From Chloroflexota bacterium (GTDB lineage Bacteria; Chloroflexota; Anaerolineae; Anaerolineales; Anaerolineaceae), in the NCBI GenBank assembly GCA_004347695.1, contig SLTK01000013.1:42838-106837 (forward strand): a stretch of 64,000 nt of DNA, in the 5' to 3' direction. The position numbers were made by a program, and so were the translations under genes. This document shows, piece after piece, positions 51,818 to 59,864 of this stretch. How positions within the stretch are numbered: the stretch's first letter is position 1; each line of letters opens with the position of its first letter. Below the pieces are notes generated by a model. That model made no database searches. It was not told where the DNA came from and worked only from the letters and a program-made list of their open reading frames with translations.

Positions 51818-52855
51818 TTAATCAACGCCGGTCACTGCCGCAGCCTGGTCTTTACGCTGCACCCGCAGTATGGCAATCTTCGTCGGATGGTTGAATGGCG
51901 CAGGATCGGCCGGGTAGCGCGGTTCATGGACAGTTTCGGGATAGCCGGTGACATCCAGCGGAACAGGGATTATTTCTTCCAGCCGCAGGTAGCCGTTGTT
52001 GCCCAATTCATGCAGCGATTCCAGATACGCGCTTCCGCTGACGAACAACGCGTTGTTCACCGCCACCAGCCAGCCGTTATGCGCCACCAATGGCCGAACC
52101 TTGTTGATTAATCGTGCGGCTTCAGCGGTCAGATCGACCCGTCCGGCAGGCGTGACCGAAAAGAACGGCGGGTCGAGAATGACACAGTCGAACAGCGCGC
52201 CAGATTCTTTCAACCGGGCGACCTGTCGGAAGAAATCACCTGCCAAGAAATCCTGGCTGCGCACCTCAAATCCGTTCAGGCTGTAAGTCTGGCGCGCCAG
52301 GGACAGAAACTTGGCGCTTAAATCCAATTGAATCACGCTGGCCGCGCCGCCGGCCAGGGCAGCCGCCCCCAGGCTGCCGGTATAGGCAAAAGCGTTCAGT
52401 ACCTGCTTACCCTTAAGCGTCCGCTTCAGCCAGTCGCGCAGGTTGCGCGTGTCCAGGTAAAGGCTGGCATCCTGGTTGAGGGTCAAATTGACGGCGTAGC
52501 GCACGCCGTGTTCGGTGATTTCACGGGCGGGCTGGTCGCCTTGAACCAGCACCCCGCGGCGGTTGTCGGCGTCCTCCGCGTGGCGCGTCTTGACCACCAC
52601 CGCCTGCACCCAGGGTAACTGCTCCAGCAGCCAGTGACGCAGCAGCAGGAGCATCGGTTCGAGCTCGGTGGGAGGATCAGCCTGATTGAAAATGAGCAGG
52701 GTGCGGGCATAAAGGTCAACGATGAGCCCGGGACAACCTTCAGTGTAGCCATTAAACAGCCGAATTCCGGCGGAATGGCGCGCGTCGAAAAGCGCGCTGC
52801 GCGCCTGTACTGCAGCTTGAATGGTATGGATTGTATGTTGCGCGACAACCGTCAC
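51818..52855 (-). CDS. Class I SAM-dependent rRNA methyltransferase (RlmI/RlmK type)
   Basis: A 345-residue methyltransferase. An N-terminal PUA-like/EEHEE region (RLFNGYTEGCPGLIVDLYARTLLI) is followed by the Rossmann domain with VLNAFAYTGSLGAAALAGGA (SAM loop) and the catalytic motif VILDPPFFS. This layout fits 23S rRNA cytosine-C5 or guanine-N7 methylases RlmI/RlmK. The N-terminus starts MTVVAQHTIHTIQAAVQARSALF, shorter than in RlmI. It stands alone on the minus strand, convergent with EamA. Confidence 0.86.
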   Translation of the reverse strand: MTVVAQHTIHTIQAAVQARSALFDARHSAGIRLFNGYTEGCPGLIVDLYARTLLIFNQADPPTELEPMLLLLRHWLLEQLPWVQAVVVKTRHAEDADNRRGVLVQGDQPAREITEHGVRYAVNLTLNQDASLYLDTRNLRDWLKRTLKGKQVLNAFAYTGSLGAAALAGGAASVIQLDLSAKFLSLARQTYSLNGFEVRSQDFLAGDFFRQVARLKESGALFDCVILDPPFFSVTPAGRVDLTAEAARLINKVRPLVAHNGWLVAVNNALFVSGSAYLESLHELGNNGYLRLEEIIPVPLDVTGYPETVHEPRYPADPAPFNHPTKIAILRVQRKDQAAAVTGVD

Positions 52856-53030
52856 AAGGACTCCTCGGCGGGGAATTCCTTTAATTATAAGGCCAGCCGT
52901 GCAAGCCCGCGCAACCCCGGGTGTTTTTAGCCGTATTTAATATCTAGCCGGTTGAAATCAGTCCGTGACCGTTGTATGCTAATGGGTATAAATTTTCACA
53001 ATTAATTTTCCTTATCCAAGGAGTTTTGTC

Positions 53031-53660
53031 GTGCCCACCGCCATCCCTGGCCCTGCCTACCGTATCGTCACACCTCGTCTGGTTATTCGCTGCTGGAATC
53101 CAACAGACGCCCCACTAATGAAAACCGCCATCGAGGCCAACGTTGACCATCTACTCCCCTGGCTGCCCTTCGCACGCAACGAGCCGGAGGAATTGCAGGT
53201 GAAGATCGAACGCATCCGCCACTGGCGGTCGCGCTTCGACACGGACGTGGATTATGTGTACGGAATTTTTGACCCAAAAGAAACACGGGTGTTGGGCGGC
53301 ACCGGCCTGCACAAGCGGGTCGGCGACCGGGCTTTCGAGATTGGTTATTGGATCGACCGTGAGATGATCAACCAGGGCTTTGCCACCGAGGTCAGCGCAG
53401 CGTTGGTGAGGGTGGCATTTGAAATTATGGATGCGCGCCGGGTGGAGATACACTGCGATCCGCTCAATCACCGCAGCGCCGCGGTGCCGCGTAAATTAGG
53501 GTTCATCCATGAAGCCACCCTGCGCGAACGCTTCCCCGCGACTGAAGCAGAATGGACGGACATTATGATCTGGTCGATTTTCGCCGGTGATTACCCGGGT
53601 AGCCCGGCTCAACAGGTTCAAATTCAGGCGTTCGACTCCGCCAATCGCCAGATCCTTTAG
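53031..53660 (+). CDS. GNAT acetyltransferase (RimJ/RimL-like)
   Basis: A 209-residue acetyltransferase with the RimJ/L pattern: TPRLVIRCWNPTDAPLMKTAI at the N-terminus, EIGYWIDREMINQGFATEVSAALVRVAFE in the acetyl-CoA part and HCDPLNHRSAAVPRKLGF at the end. It may acetylate ribosomal proteins or antibiotics; the substrate is open. GTG start with AAGGAG 8 bases before. The DUF4342 gene follows 11 bases later. Confidence 0.88.
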   Translation: MPTAIPGPAYRIVTPRLVIRCWNPTDAPLMKTAIEANVDHLLPWLPFARNEPEELQVKIERIRHWRSRFDTDVDYVYGIFDPKETRVLGGTGLHKRVGDRAFEIGYWIDREMINQGFATEVSAALVRVAFEIMDARRVEIHCDPLNHRSAAVPRKLGFIHEATLRERFPATEAEWTDIMIWSIFAGDYPGSPAQQVQIQAFDSANRQIL

Positions 53661-53671
53661 GAGGAATTGAA

Positions 53672-53929
53672 ATGGTCGATGAAAAAGTAAAGTTCGAAGA
53701 ATTTCGAGTGGACGGCGAGCAGTTGCTTGCCAAAGTCAAAGAAATCATCCATGAAGGCAATGTCCGCCGCATCATCATCAAAAATGAGAAGGGCGAAGTG
53801 CTGGTCGAGCTTCCGTTGACGATTGGCGTGGTGGGTGCATTGCTGATCCCGGTCTGGGCAGCGGTCGGGGCCATCGCCGCGCTGGCCGCCCGCCTGACGA
53901 TCGTCGTGGAGAAGGTCGAAAGGGAATAG
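53672..53929 (+). CDS. DUF4342 protein
   Basis: An 85-residue protein with a soluble helix-rich start (KFEEFRVDGEQLLAKVKEIIHEGNVRRIIIKNEKGEVLVELPL) and a C-terminal hydrophobic segment (GVVGALLIPVWAAVGAIAALAA). This matches the DUF4342 family. TAGGAGG precedes the ATG. Function unknown. Confidence 0.88.
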   Translation: MVDEKVKFEEFRVDGEQLLAKVKEIIHEGNVRRIIIKNEKGEVLVELPLTIGVVGALLIPVWAAVGAIAALAARLTIVVEKVERE

Positions 53930-53953
53930 TAAAGAGAACCTTTTACGGTGTCA

Positions 53954-54145
53954 TGCTGCCCGCACTCACAGAGCACCCTTCGAGTGAAGCACGCTGCGCG
54001 TGAACGAAGTGAAGCATCTCGAAGCTGGTCAGGAGACCCTTCGCTTTGCTCAGGGTGACATCTTTATCAGGGTGACAATTTAATCCTCAAAGTACCTTAC
54101 AGGTGACATCTTCACTCACCCAAAGGGTGCCCTCCGGACACGATG
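53954..54145. repeat. Composite intergenic repeat (families B and C)
   Basis: CTGCCCGCACTCACAGAGCA...GCGTGAACGAAGTGAAGCATCTCG resembles 24448-24516; then CCCTTCGCTTTGCTCAGGGTGACA follows, and a truncated copy (CACTCACCCAAAGGGTGCCC) at 54112-54145. GGTGACA occurs three times. No gene is present between DUF4342 and the cyclopropane synthase. Confidence 0.6.
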
Positions 54146-54160
54146 GCAAAGAACCTGCCC

Positions 54161-55462
54161 TTACCCCCGATACCAATCCGCGCGGGTAGAAGGCAGACCA
54201 CTCGGGCCCTCAACCGTCGGCTTTACCAGCAGCGACTGGTACACATTCAGCCTGCCGGTATGGAACCCGTATGATGAACCAGCCATATACAGGCGCCAGA
54301 CGCGGTAAGTGACTTCGTCGACGAATTTGAGCGCCTCCTGATAATACGCCTCCAACCGGTTGACCCAGTGACGCAGCGTCATCGCATAATGTTCGCGCCA
54401 GGACTCGACGTCGCGGACCTCCAGCCTGGCTTCCTCCGCAGCCCGCAGTGACTCTGAGATCGGCTCGAGCTCGCCGTCGGGAAAGACATAGGCGTCACTA
54501 AACGAACCACGGCGATCGGGTTTATCGGTCAGCCGGCGGGCGATGCCGTGATTGAGGAATACCCCTCCTGGCTTGAGCAGCGAAACCGCTTTTTTGAAAT
54601 AAATGGGCAGCAAGGCTGCGCCGACATGTTCGAACATGCCAATACTGACCAGCGCGTCATACGGGTGCGTGTCCTCAAGTTCGCGATAATCCCGTACCTC
54701 CACCCGGCAATGGCGCTCCAGGCCAGCAGCTTTGATGCGCTGGTTGGCCAGGTCAGCCTGCGGTTGACTCAAGGTGATCCCCAACACTTCCACCCCATAA
54801 TGACGGGTGGCATACATAGCCAGACCGCCCCAGCCGCAACCAACGTCCAACAGCCGCTGACCTGGCCGAAGACGCAGTTTTCGGCAAATCATTTCCAGCT
54901 TTGCAATCTGGGCTTCATCCAGGCTCAACTCAGGGGTGACAAAGTAAGCGCATGAGTACACCATGCGTTCATCCAGGAACAACTGGTAAAAATCGTTCGA
55001 GACGTCGTAGTGATAGGTGACCGCCTTGCGGTCGCGGGCAATGGAATGAATCTTCCCTTGAAGATTAGCCGCCTGCCGCCCGCCGGACCGATCATATTCG
55101 CGTTTGGGCAGCCGCAGTAATTTGCCGGCGGCGCTCAATTTGACACCCCAGCCGTTGGTAGCCTTGACCAACGCATCCGCCAGCTCGAACACCGCAATGA
55201 TGTCGCCTTCGATATCAAAGTCATTGTACAGGTAGGCCTCGGCCAGAGCTAATTCAGTACCCGCTGCGAACATGGCGCGCAAAGCGCCTGCGTGCTGTAA
55301 CACCAGCACTGCCGGACGCGGCGTATCATCGGGCCAGTTCGTTCCGTCCCATAACCGCACTCCGACCGTTTTGATTTGTGCGGGTTTCAATACTTCGTCC
55401 AGAAATTGAAGCGATAGTTTTTTGGCTTCCAGGTCGGTATCGATGGCTTCTTTTTGCAGCAT
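54161..55462 (-). CDS. cfa: Cyclopropane-fatty-acyl-phospholipid synthase
   Basis: Transfers a methylene from SAM to a double bond in membrane lipid chains. The 433 residues have an N-terminal helical domain (1-130), then the SAM Rossmann fold with RLLDVGCGWGGLAMYATRHYGVEVLGITLSQPQ, and the active-site region YDALVSIGMFEHVG. YHYDVSNDFYQLFLDERMVYSCAYF is the family signature before it. AAAGGAG precedes the ATG. The end (SSYGFHTGRLNVYQSLLVKP) is typical. Confidence 0.95.
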   Translation of the reverse strand: MLQKEAIDTDLEAKKLSLQFLDEVLKPAQIKTVGVRLWDGTNWPDDTPRPAVLVLQHAGALRAMFAAGTELALAEAYLYNDFDIEGDIIAVFELADALVKATNGWGVKLSAAGKLLRLPKREYDRSGGRQAANLQGKIHSIARDRKAVTYHYDVSNDFYQLFLDERMVYSCAYFVTPELSLDEAQIAKLEMICRKLRLRPGQRLLDVGCGWGGLAMYATRHYGVEVLGITLSQPQADLANQRIKAAGLERHCRVEVRDYRELEDTHPYDALVSIGMFEHVGAALLPIYFKKAVSLLKPGGVFLNHGIARRLTDKPDRRGSFSDAYVFPDGELEPISESLRAAEEARLEVRDVESWREHYAMTLRHWVNRLEAYYQEALKFVDEVTYRVWRLYMAGSSYGFHTGRLNVYQSLLVKPTVEGPSGLPSTRADWYRG

Positions 55463-55731
55463 GACGTACTCCTTTCCGTGCGTAACTATTACCTACCGAT
55501 AATCCAGCGTTACAGCGGTGCTGGAAACACATTGTTATATTATTTACCAATATCATACTAGATTATGTCAAGGGATTCAATTGCAGCACATCCGCCCGCA
55601 CGGGCACGGGGTATGTAGAACAATGAATATCGTGATTGATCCCCGTGCCCCTACTGACGGTCGAGCGATTTTCCTGCCAAGTTCAGACTATAATTCGATG
55701 CATATCCAATTCCAGACAATTAAAAATAAAC

Positions 55732-56172
55732 ATGGCTTATTTCGAGATCGGTGTTTTTCACCCGCGCAGCAGCGACAACATTGGCACCCTCTGGCGCACG
55801 GCCTACCAGTTGGGGGCAGCCGGTATTTTTACCATCGGGCGCCCTTATCGCCAGCAAGCCAGCGATACCCAGCACGCCACCTACGAGATCCCGCTGCGCA
55901 TCTATTCATCCCTCGAAGATTTCCTGGCCAACCGCCCCAATGGCGCCCAGTTGATCGGCGTCGAAATGGGCGGGCAATCTTTAGCAGGTTTTGACCACCC
56001 GGAGCGGGCGGTTTACCTGCTCGGTTCCGAGGCTATGGGCCTGCCCGAGCAAGTCCTGCAGCAATGCCAGGCGGTCATCGGGCTGGAATCAATCCGCTAT
56101 CCATCCTATAACCTGGCAGTGGCAGGCAGCATTGTGCTGTACCATCGGATGTTTATCGCCAGAAAACCCTAG
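55732..56172 (+). CDS. TrmH-family RNA 2'-O-methyltransferase
   Basis: A 146-residue SPOUT methyltransferase. The start YFEIGVFHPRSSDNIGTLWRTAYQLGAAGIFTIG includes motif 1, YLLGSEAMGLPEQVLQQC is motif 2 and IRYPSYNLAVAGSIVLYHR motif 3 (knot). It probably methylates tRNA or rRNA ribose; short members act on tRNA wobble sites (TrmL). The open frame extends back to 55636 but homology starts at the ATG at 55732. No Shine-Dalgarno sequence is seen. Confidence 0.88.
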   Translation: MAYFEIGVFHPRSSDNIGTLWRTAYQLGAAGIFTIGRPYRQQASDTQHATYEIPLRIYSSLEDFLANRPNGAQLIGVEMGGQSLAGFDHPERAVYLLGSEAMGLPEQVLQQCQAVIGLESIRYPSYNLAVAGSIVLYHRMFIARKP

Positions 56173-56204
56173 GCCGTCCCCCCATTCAGGCATGGTTACC
56201 GCAT

Positions 56205-56816
56205 CTACCGGTTGACCAACGCATGGTAGCGCTGGAGCTGCTCGCGTTGGCCGCGAGTGGGGCGGATGAAGCTGCGCACAGCACGGATGCGTTCAATGGC
56301 CTGCGCCGGGGTATCCCCCTGTGAAATCAAATAGGCTGCTGCCATGGTGGGCGCCCGGCCAACCCCCGCGCCGCAATGGATGTACGCCTTGCCGCCATTT
56401 TCGATTTCATTTTTAATGAACACCACGCCCTGCTGCAAATCCTCTAAAGTCGGGGAATCATCATCAGTGATCGGCAGATGCAGATAATGCGGGATATCCA
56501 CGTCAAGCGATCGATCATCAAACTCACGGCGCAGATTGATCACCCCGCTTATGCCCCAGGCTTGCAGTTGTCGCCAGCCGCGCTGCTTGAACTGCGGCCC
56601 AACGAACAATTGCGGCGTCACCTGGCACTGACTGCGGATCGGCCAATCGATCAACTTGCGGTTGAAGACGTTGGCCACCCACAGAACAGTTGCCTTAATC
56701 CCCTGAGTGAGCAGTCTCAGCCGCAGCAGGCGAAAGAATTTCCCCACCCCCATGCTGGCTTCGCGTTCGGTGGCACGCTCCAGTGCAGTCAGATCCGTTT
56801 TCTGAGTATATTTCAC
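56205..56816 (-). CDS. Dual-specificity protein phosphatase
   Basis: A 203-residue phosphatase. The P-loop HCGAGVGRAPT contains Cys148 and Arg154 (CX5R) and a downstream Asp lies in LPITDDDSPT, which is the general-acid region. The N-terminal 60 residues include a hydrophobic-basic helix (FFRLLRLRLLTQGIKATVLWVANVF) that may touch the membrane. GTG start. TACAAT ends 6 bases before it, again a leaderless arrangement. Substrate unknown. Confidence 0.87.
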   Translation of the reverse strand: MKYTQKTDLTALERATEREASMGVGKFFRLLRLRLLTQGIKATVLWVANVFNRKLIDWPIRSQCQVTPQLFVGPQFKQRGWRQLQAWGISGVINLRREFDDRSLDVDIPHYLHLPITDDDSPTLEDLQQGVVFIKNEIENGGKAYIHCGAGVGRAPTMAAAYLISQGDTPAQAIERIRAVRSFIRPTRGQREQLQRYHALVNR

Positions 56817-56822
56817 CCGCCA

Positions 56823-56828
56823 ATTGTA
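56823..56828 (-). promoter_or_regulatory. -10 hexamer of the phosphatase gene (leaderless)
   Basis: Minus-strand TACAAT with exactly 6 bases to the GTG at 56816. Confidence 0.55.
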
Positions 56829-56931
56829 GCCAGTTGCGCAATGCAGGTCAAGAAAATAATTTCGAAGAAAAAACGGACCGCTGATCCCTCAACCACCGTG
56901 TTTGGGGTTAGAATCAACCCATCTTGCAATT

Positions 56932-58410
56932 ATGCACATCCTGACCAACCTCGCACAAAACAAAATCATTGCGCTGCTGCTGCGTTACCTGGCGGCTGTT
57001 CTGGTTATTGCCGCCGTCACGCTGCTGCTCCAGGCGTTCCAACCTGAATGGACTAACCAGGTCATTGTCTTGATCTACCTGCTGCCGGTGATGCTCAGCA
57101 CAGTGTTATGGGGGCTTGTTCCTGGCATTCTGGCAGCTTTCCTGGCATTCCTGGCATTCAACTATTATTACCTCGAACCGTATAACACCTTCCAGGTACA
57201 TGCAACCCAGGATTTGATCCTGCTGATTATCTTCCTGATCGTGGCAGTAGTATTGGCGCAACTCATTGGCCAGGCCAGGCAGGGTGAACGGTTGGCGCGT
57301 AGCCGCGAGTGGGAAGCTACCCGCATGTACGAATTGATTTCGGCGCTGGCACCCCTGCAGGACATCCCGGCAGTGGCCCAGGTGCTGGCCGACCACACCC
57401 GCGAAGCATTCGACTGCACGCAGGTCGAGATGACCACGCTGGAAAAGAAGGGCGATCCCTCCATTACCACCCGGGCATCGGCATCAAACATTGTCGATCA
57501 AGCTCCTACTGCCCGCATCCGGGTCGATACGGCTCGCGAGAATGAAGGCGAATTGTGCCTGTGGCTGGCGGAAGGGAATCTCTCGGTGGAGGAACAGCGC
57601 CTGCTCACGGCTTTTGCCAGCCAGGGAGCACTTTCCATCGAGCGTATTCGCCTCGTGCGTAGCGAGAAACGCTCGCAGCTGTTGGAAGAGAGCGATAAAC
57701 TCAAATCGTCCCTGCTCAATTCGGTTTCCCATGAGTTGCGCACGCCATTGGCTGCCATTAAAGCCTCCGTATCCAGCCTGCGCAGCCAAACGGTGGATTG
57801 GAATGCCCCGGAACGCGGTGAGTTGCTGGCGACCATCGAAGAAGAAACCGATCATCTCAACCTGCTGGTCGGCAATCTGCTGGATATGTCGCGCATCGAG
57901 TCTGGGGCGCTCAAGCCGCACCGCACCTGGAACGCGCTCAATGAAATCGTGTGGGGGGTGGCTGGAAAAATGCGCTCGCAATTGCAGGATCACCAATTAA
58001 CGATCAACCTCCCCGGTGACTTGCCGCTGGTACCGACCGATTATGTCATGATCGGGCAGGTGTTTATAAATTTACTCAGCAACAGCATAAAATACGCCGC
58101 GCCCGGCACCCATATAGATATTTCGGCCGGCACAGAGCTTGATTTCATGCACGTCAGGCTGGCAAACCAGAGTCCGCCGGTTCCCGAGGATCATCTGGCG
58201 CTCATCTTCGAGAAATTTCACCGTATCACAGCAGCCGACCGCGTCACCGGCACGGGCCTGGGTTTGTCGATCTGCAAGGGGATGATCGAGGCTCACGGCG
58301 GAAAAATTTGGGCAGCCAATGAGCCGGGCCGCTTCGTCTTTCATTTCACCCTGCCGCTGACCCTGGACGGCGCGCTGCCGGATTCGCCGCGGGAGGTCGA
58401 CAATGGATAA
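56932..58410 (+). CDS. KdpD-like sensor histidine kinase (no KdpD N-domain)
   Basis: A 492-residue histidine kinase. A DUF4118 membrane module with four helices (about 8-105: LRYLAAVLVIAAVTLLL...LIYLLPVMLSTVLWGLVPGILAAFLAFLAFNYYYLEPY) is as in KdpD, followed by a GAF-like domain (about 125-245), the HisKA helix with H267 in SVSHELRTPLAAIKAS, and an ATPase domain ending FHRITAADRVTGTGLGLSICKG. The large N-terminal KdpD sensor and USP domains are missing. It overlaps the regulator gene by 8 bases. A TTG at 56902 is an alternative start. Signal: probably K+ or osmotic state, by analogy. Confidence 0.88.
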   Translation: MHILTNLAQNKIIALLLRYLAAVLVIAAVTLLLQAFQPEWTNQVIVLIYLLPVMLSTVLWGLVPGILAAFLAFLAFNYYYLEPYNTFQVHATQDLILLIIFLIVAVVLAQLIGQARQGERLARSREWEATRMYELISALAPLQDIPAVAQVLADHTREAFDCTQVEMTTLEKKGDPSITTRASASNIVDQAPTARIRVDTARENEGELCLWLAEGNLSVEEQRLLTAFASQGALSIERIRLVRSEKRSQLLEESDKLKSSLLNSVSHELRTPLAAIKASVSSLRSQTVDWNAPERGELLATIEEETDHLNLLVGNLLDMSRIESGALKPHRTWNALNEIVWGVAGKMRSQLQDHQLTINLPGDLPLVPTDYVMIGQVFINLLSNSIKYAAPGTHIDISAGTELDFMHVRLANQSPPVPEDHLALIFEKFHRITAADRVTGTGLGLSICKGMIEAHGGKIWAANEPGRFVFHFTLPLTLDGALPDSPREVDNG

Positions 58411-59098
58411 AGACCCCACCATTCTGCTCATCGACGACGAGCCGCAGATCCTGCGCGCGCTCAAAACCATCCTGGCGGCTAACCATTTCCAGGTGACATC
58501 CGCTACCACCGGCGAACAGGGGATTGCTATGGCAGTGGCGCAGCCGCCGGATTTGATCATTCTGGACCTGACGCTGCCTGATATGGACGGCATTGCGGTT
58601 GCCGAAGCGATCCGCGAATGGTCGCGCGTGCCAATCATTGTGCTTTCGGTGCGCGACAATGAAAAAGATAAAGTTGCTGCCCTGGATAAAGGCGCTGACG
58701 ATTACCTGACCAAACCATTTGGCATCGAAGAGTTGTTGGCGCGCATTCGAGTGGCGCTACGGCATTCTGTGCAGGCTATGGGCAACAAACAAAGCATTAT
58801 CAAAGCAGGACCCGTAACGGTTGATCTGGCCCGTCATGTGGCAACCATGCACGGCGAGGAAATCCGCCTGACCGCGACCGAATTCAAGCTGCTGGCCTAC
58901 CTGACCGCTCATGCTGACCGGGTGTTAACCCACCAGGCTATCTTGACTCAGGTGTGGGGTTTTGAAGACTTCGATCACGTCGAATATTTACGGGTATACA
59001 TTGGCCAATTGCGTAAAAAGCTCGAACAAAACCCGGATGATCCGCAACACATCCTGACCGAACCGGGAATCGGGTATCGGTTTACGGCCGGAGAATAA
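58403..59098 (+). CDS. KdpE-like response regulator (OmpR family)
   Basis: A 231-residue regulator: receiver domain with acidic pair D11-D12, phosphorylated D55 in LIILDLTLPD and K in DYLTKPFG, and a winged-helix domain (about 135-228) with EIRLTATEFKLLAYLTAHADRVLTHQAILTQVWG. Pattern and partner kinase match KdpE. It overlaps the kinase gene. No kdpFABC is present; the transporter gene downstream is a KimA homologue. TTTATA direct repeats follow the stop. Confidence 0.93.
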   Translation: MDKDPTILLIDDEPQILRALKTILAANHFQVTSATTGEQGIAMAVAQPPDLIILDLTLPDMDGIAVAEAIREWSRVPIIVLSVRDNEKDKVAALDKGADDYLTKPFGIEELLARIRVALRHSVQAMGNKQSIIKAGPVTVDLARHVATMHGEEIRLTATEFKLLAYLTAHADRVLTHQAILTQVWGFEDFDHVEYLRVYIGQLRKKLEQNPDDPQHILTEPGIGYRFTAGE

Positions 59099-59100
59099 TC

Positions 59101-59161
59101 TTTATATTTTCTTTATAAGTCTGCTTGCTTTTTTGTGACCAATTTATATCGCTGGGATACA
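59101..59161 (+). promoter_or_regulatory. Promoter and tandem regulator site before the KimA operon
   Basis: TTTATA at 59101-59106 and 59112-59117 (11 bases apart, one helical turn, as OmpR-type regulators prefer), then TTGTGA at 59133-59138, a 17-base spacer and GATACA at 59156-59161. The T-rich repeats recall the T-rich KdpE sites. Confidence 0.5.
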
Positions 59162-59190
59162 CTCTCCTTTGCATTTACAAGGAGAGCGTT

Positions 59191-59796
59191 ATGAACTCAG
59201 AAAAAGAACGGCCTTCACGCCTGATTGTGCTCTTGCCGGAAAGTCTGACTGGGAACCTGGAATTTGCTCAGAAAATCCACTGGATGGCGACCCGGGCACA
59301 AAATGACGTCTTATATCTGGGTTTACTGGACAATCCAGACAACTCGCTGACCGCCCAACGCGGGATTGCAACGATGAAAGCAGTTACCGAGTCAAATTTA
59401 ATCCATGCCGGATCGGTTCTGGCGCCGGTTGCTTGCTGGTTCGAAAAACTTCAGGAGGTCCTGCGCCCGGGCGATACCATTGTGTGCCATGCCGAGCAGG
59501 TGGTTAAGCATGGGTTTCTGAAAACAGTTGCCATGCCGGAGTACCTGACGGGAATATTGACTGCTTCAGTGGTCACGGTGGCCGGGTTTTATTCGCCGCA
59601 GCGCGCCCTGACAAAGAATTTACTGAACGAATTGCTCTTCTGGTTAGGCGCAATAGTAATTCTGGCAGGGTTCACGTTCCTGGAATTGCAAACAGATACA
59701 TCATTTCCCGGTTTTGCCCACAAGTTGGTATTAGCAGGGATTGTCATCATTGAATTTGGCGCCTTCTGGCTCTGGAGCCAGATCGTTCGCCGGTAA
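59191..59796 (+). CDS. Membrane protein beside the K+ transporter
   Basis: A 201-residue protein of unknown function. The N-terminal ~125 residues have a USP-like alternation of strands and helices (RLIVLLPESLTGNLEFAQKIHWMATRAQNDVLYLGL), and the C-terminal part has two transmembrane helices (about 141-160 and 172-192). AAGGAG precedes the ATG at 59191; the longer frame to 59125 lacks a site. It stands between the KdpE-like gene and the transporter and may be a cytoplasmic-facing accessory. The absence of the N-terminal USP domain from the adjacent kinase makes this partner interesting. Confidence 0.7.
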   Translation: MNSEKERPSRLIVLLPESLTGNLEFAQKIHWMATRAQNDVLYLGLLDNPDNSLTAQRGIATMKAVTESNLIHAGSVLAPVACWFEKLQEVLRPGDTIVCHAEQVVKHGFLKTVAMPEYLTGILTASVVTVAGFYSPQRALTKNLLNELLFWLGAIVILAGFTFLELQTDTSFPGFAHKLVLAGIVIIEFGAFWLWSQIVRR

Positions 59797-59864
59797 TTAA
59801 AGCTCTCTACTTCCGCGGTTGAGTGAATAACCCCGGTTTTGATTTTTGAAAAGGTGTTGTAAAG

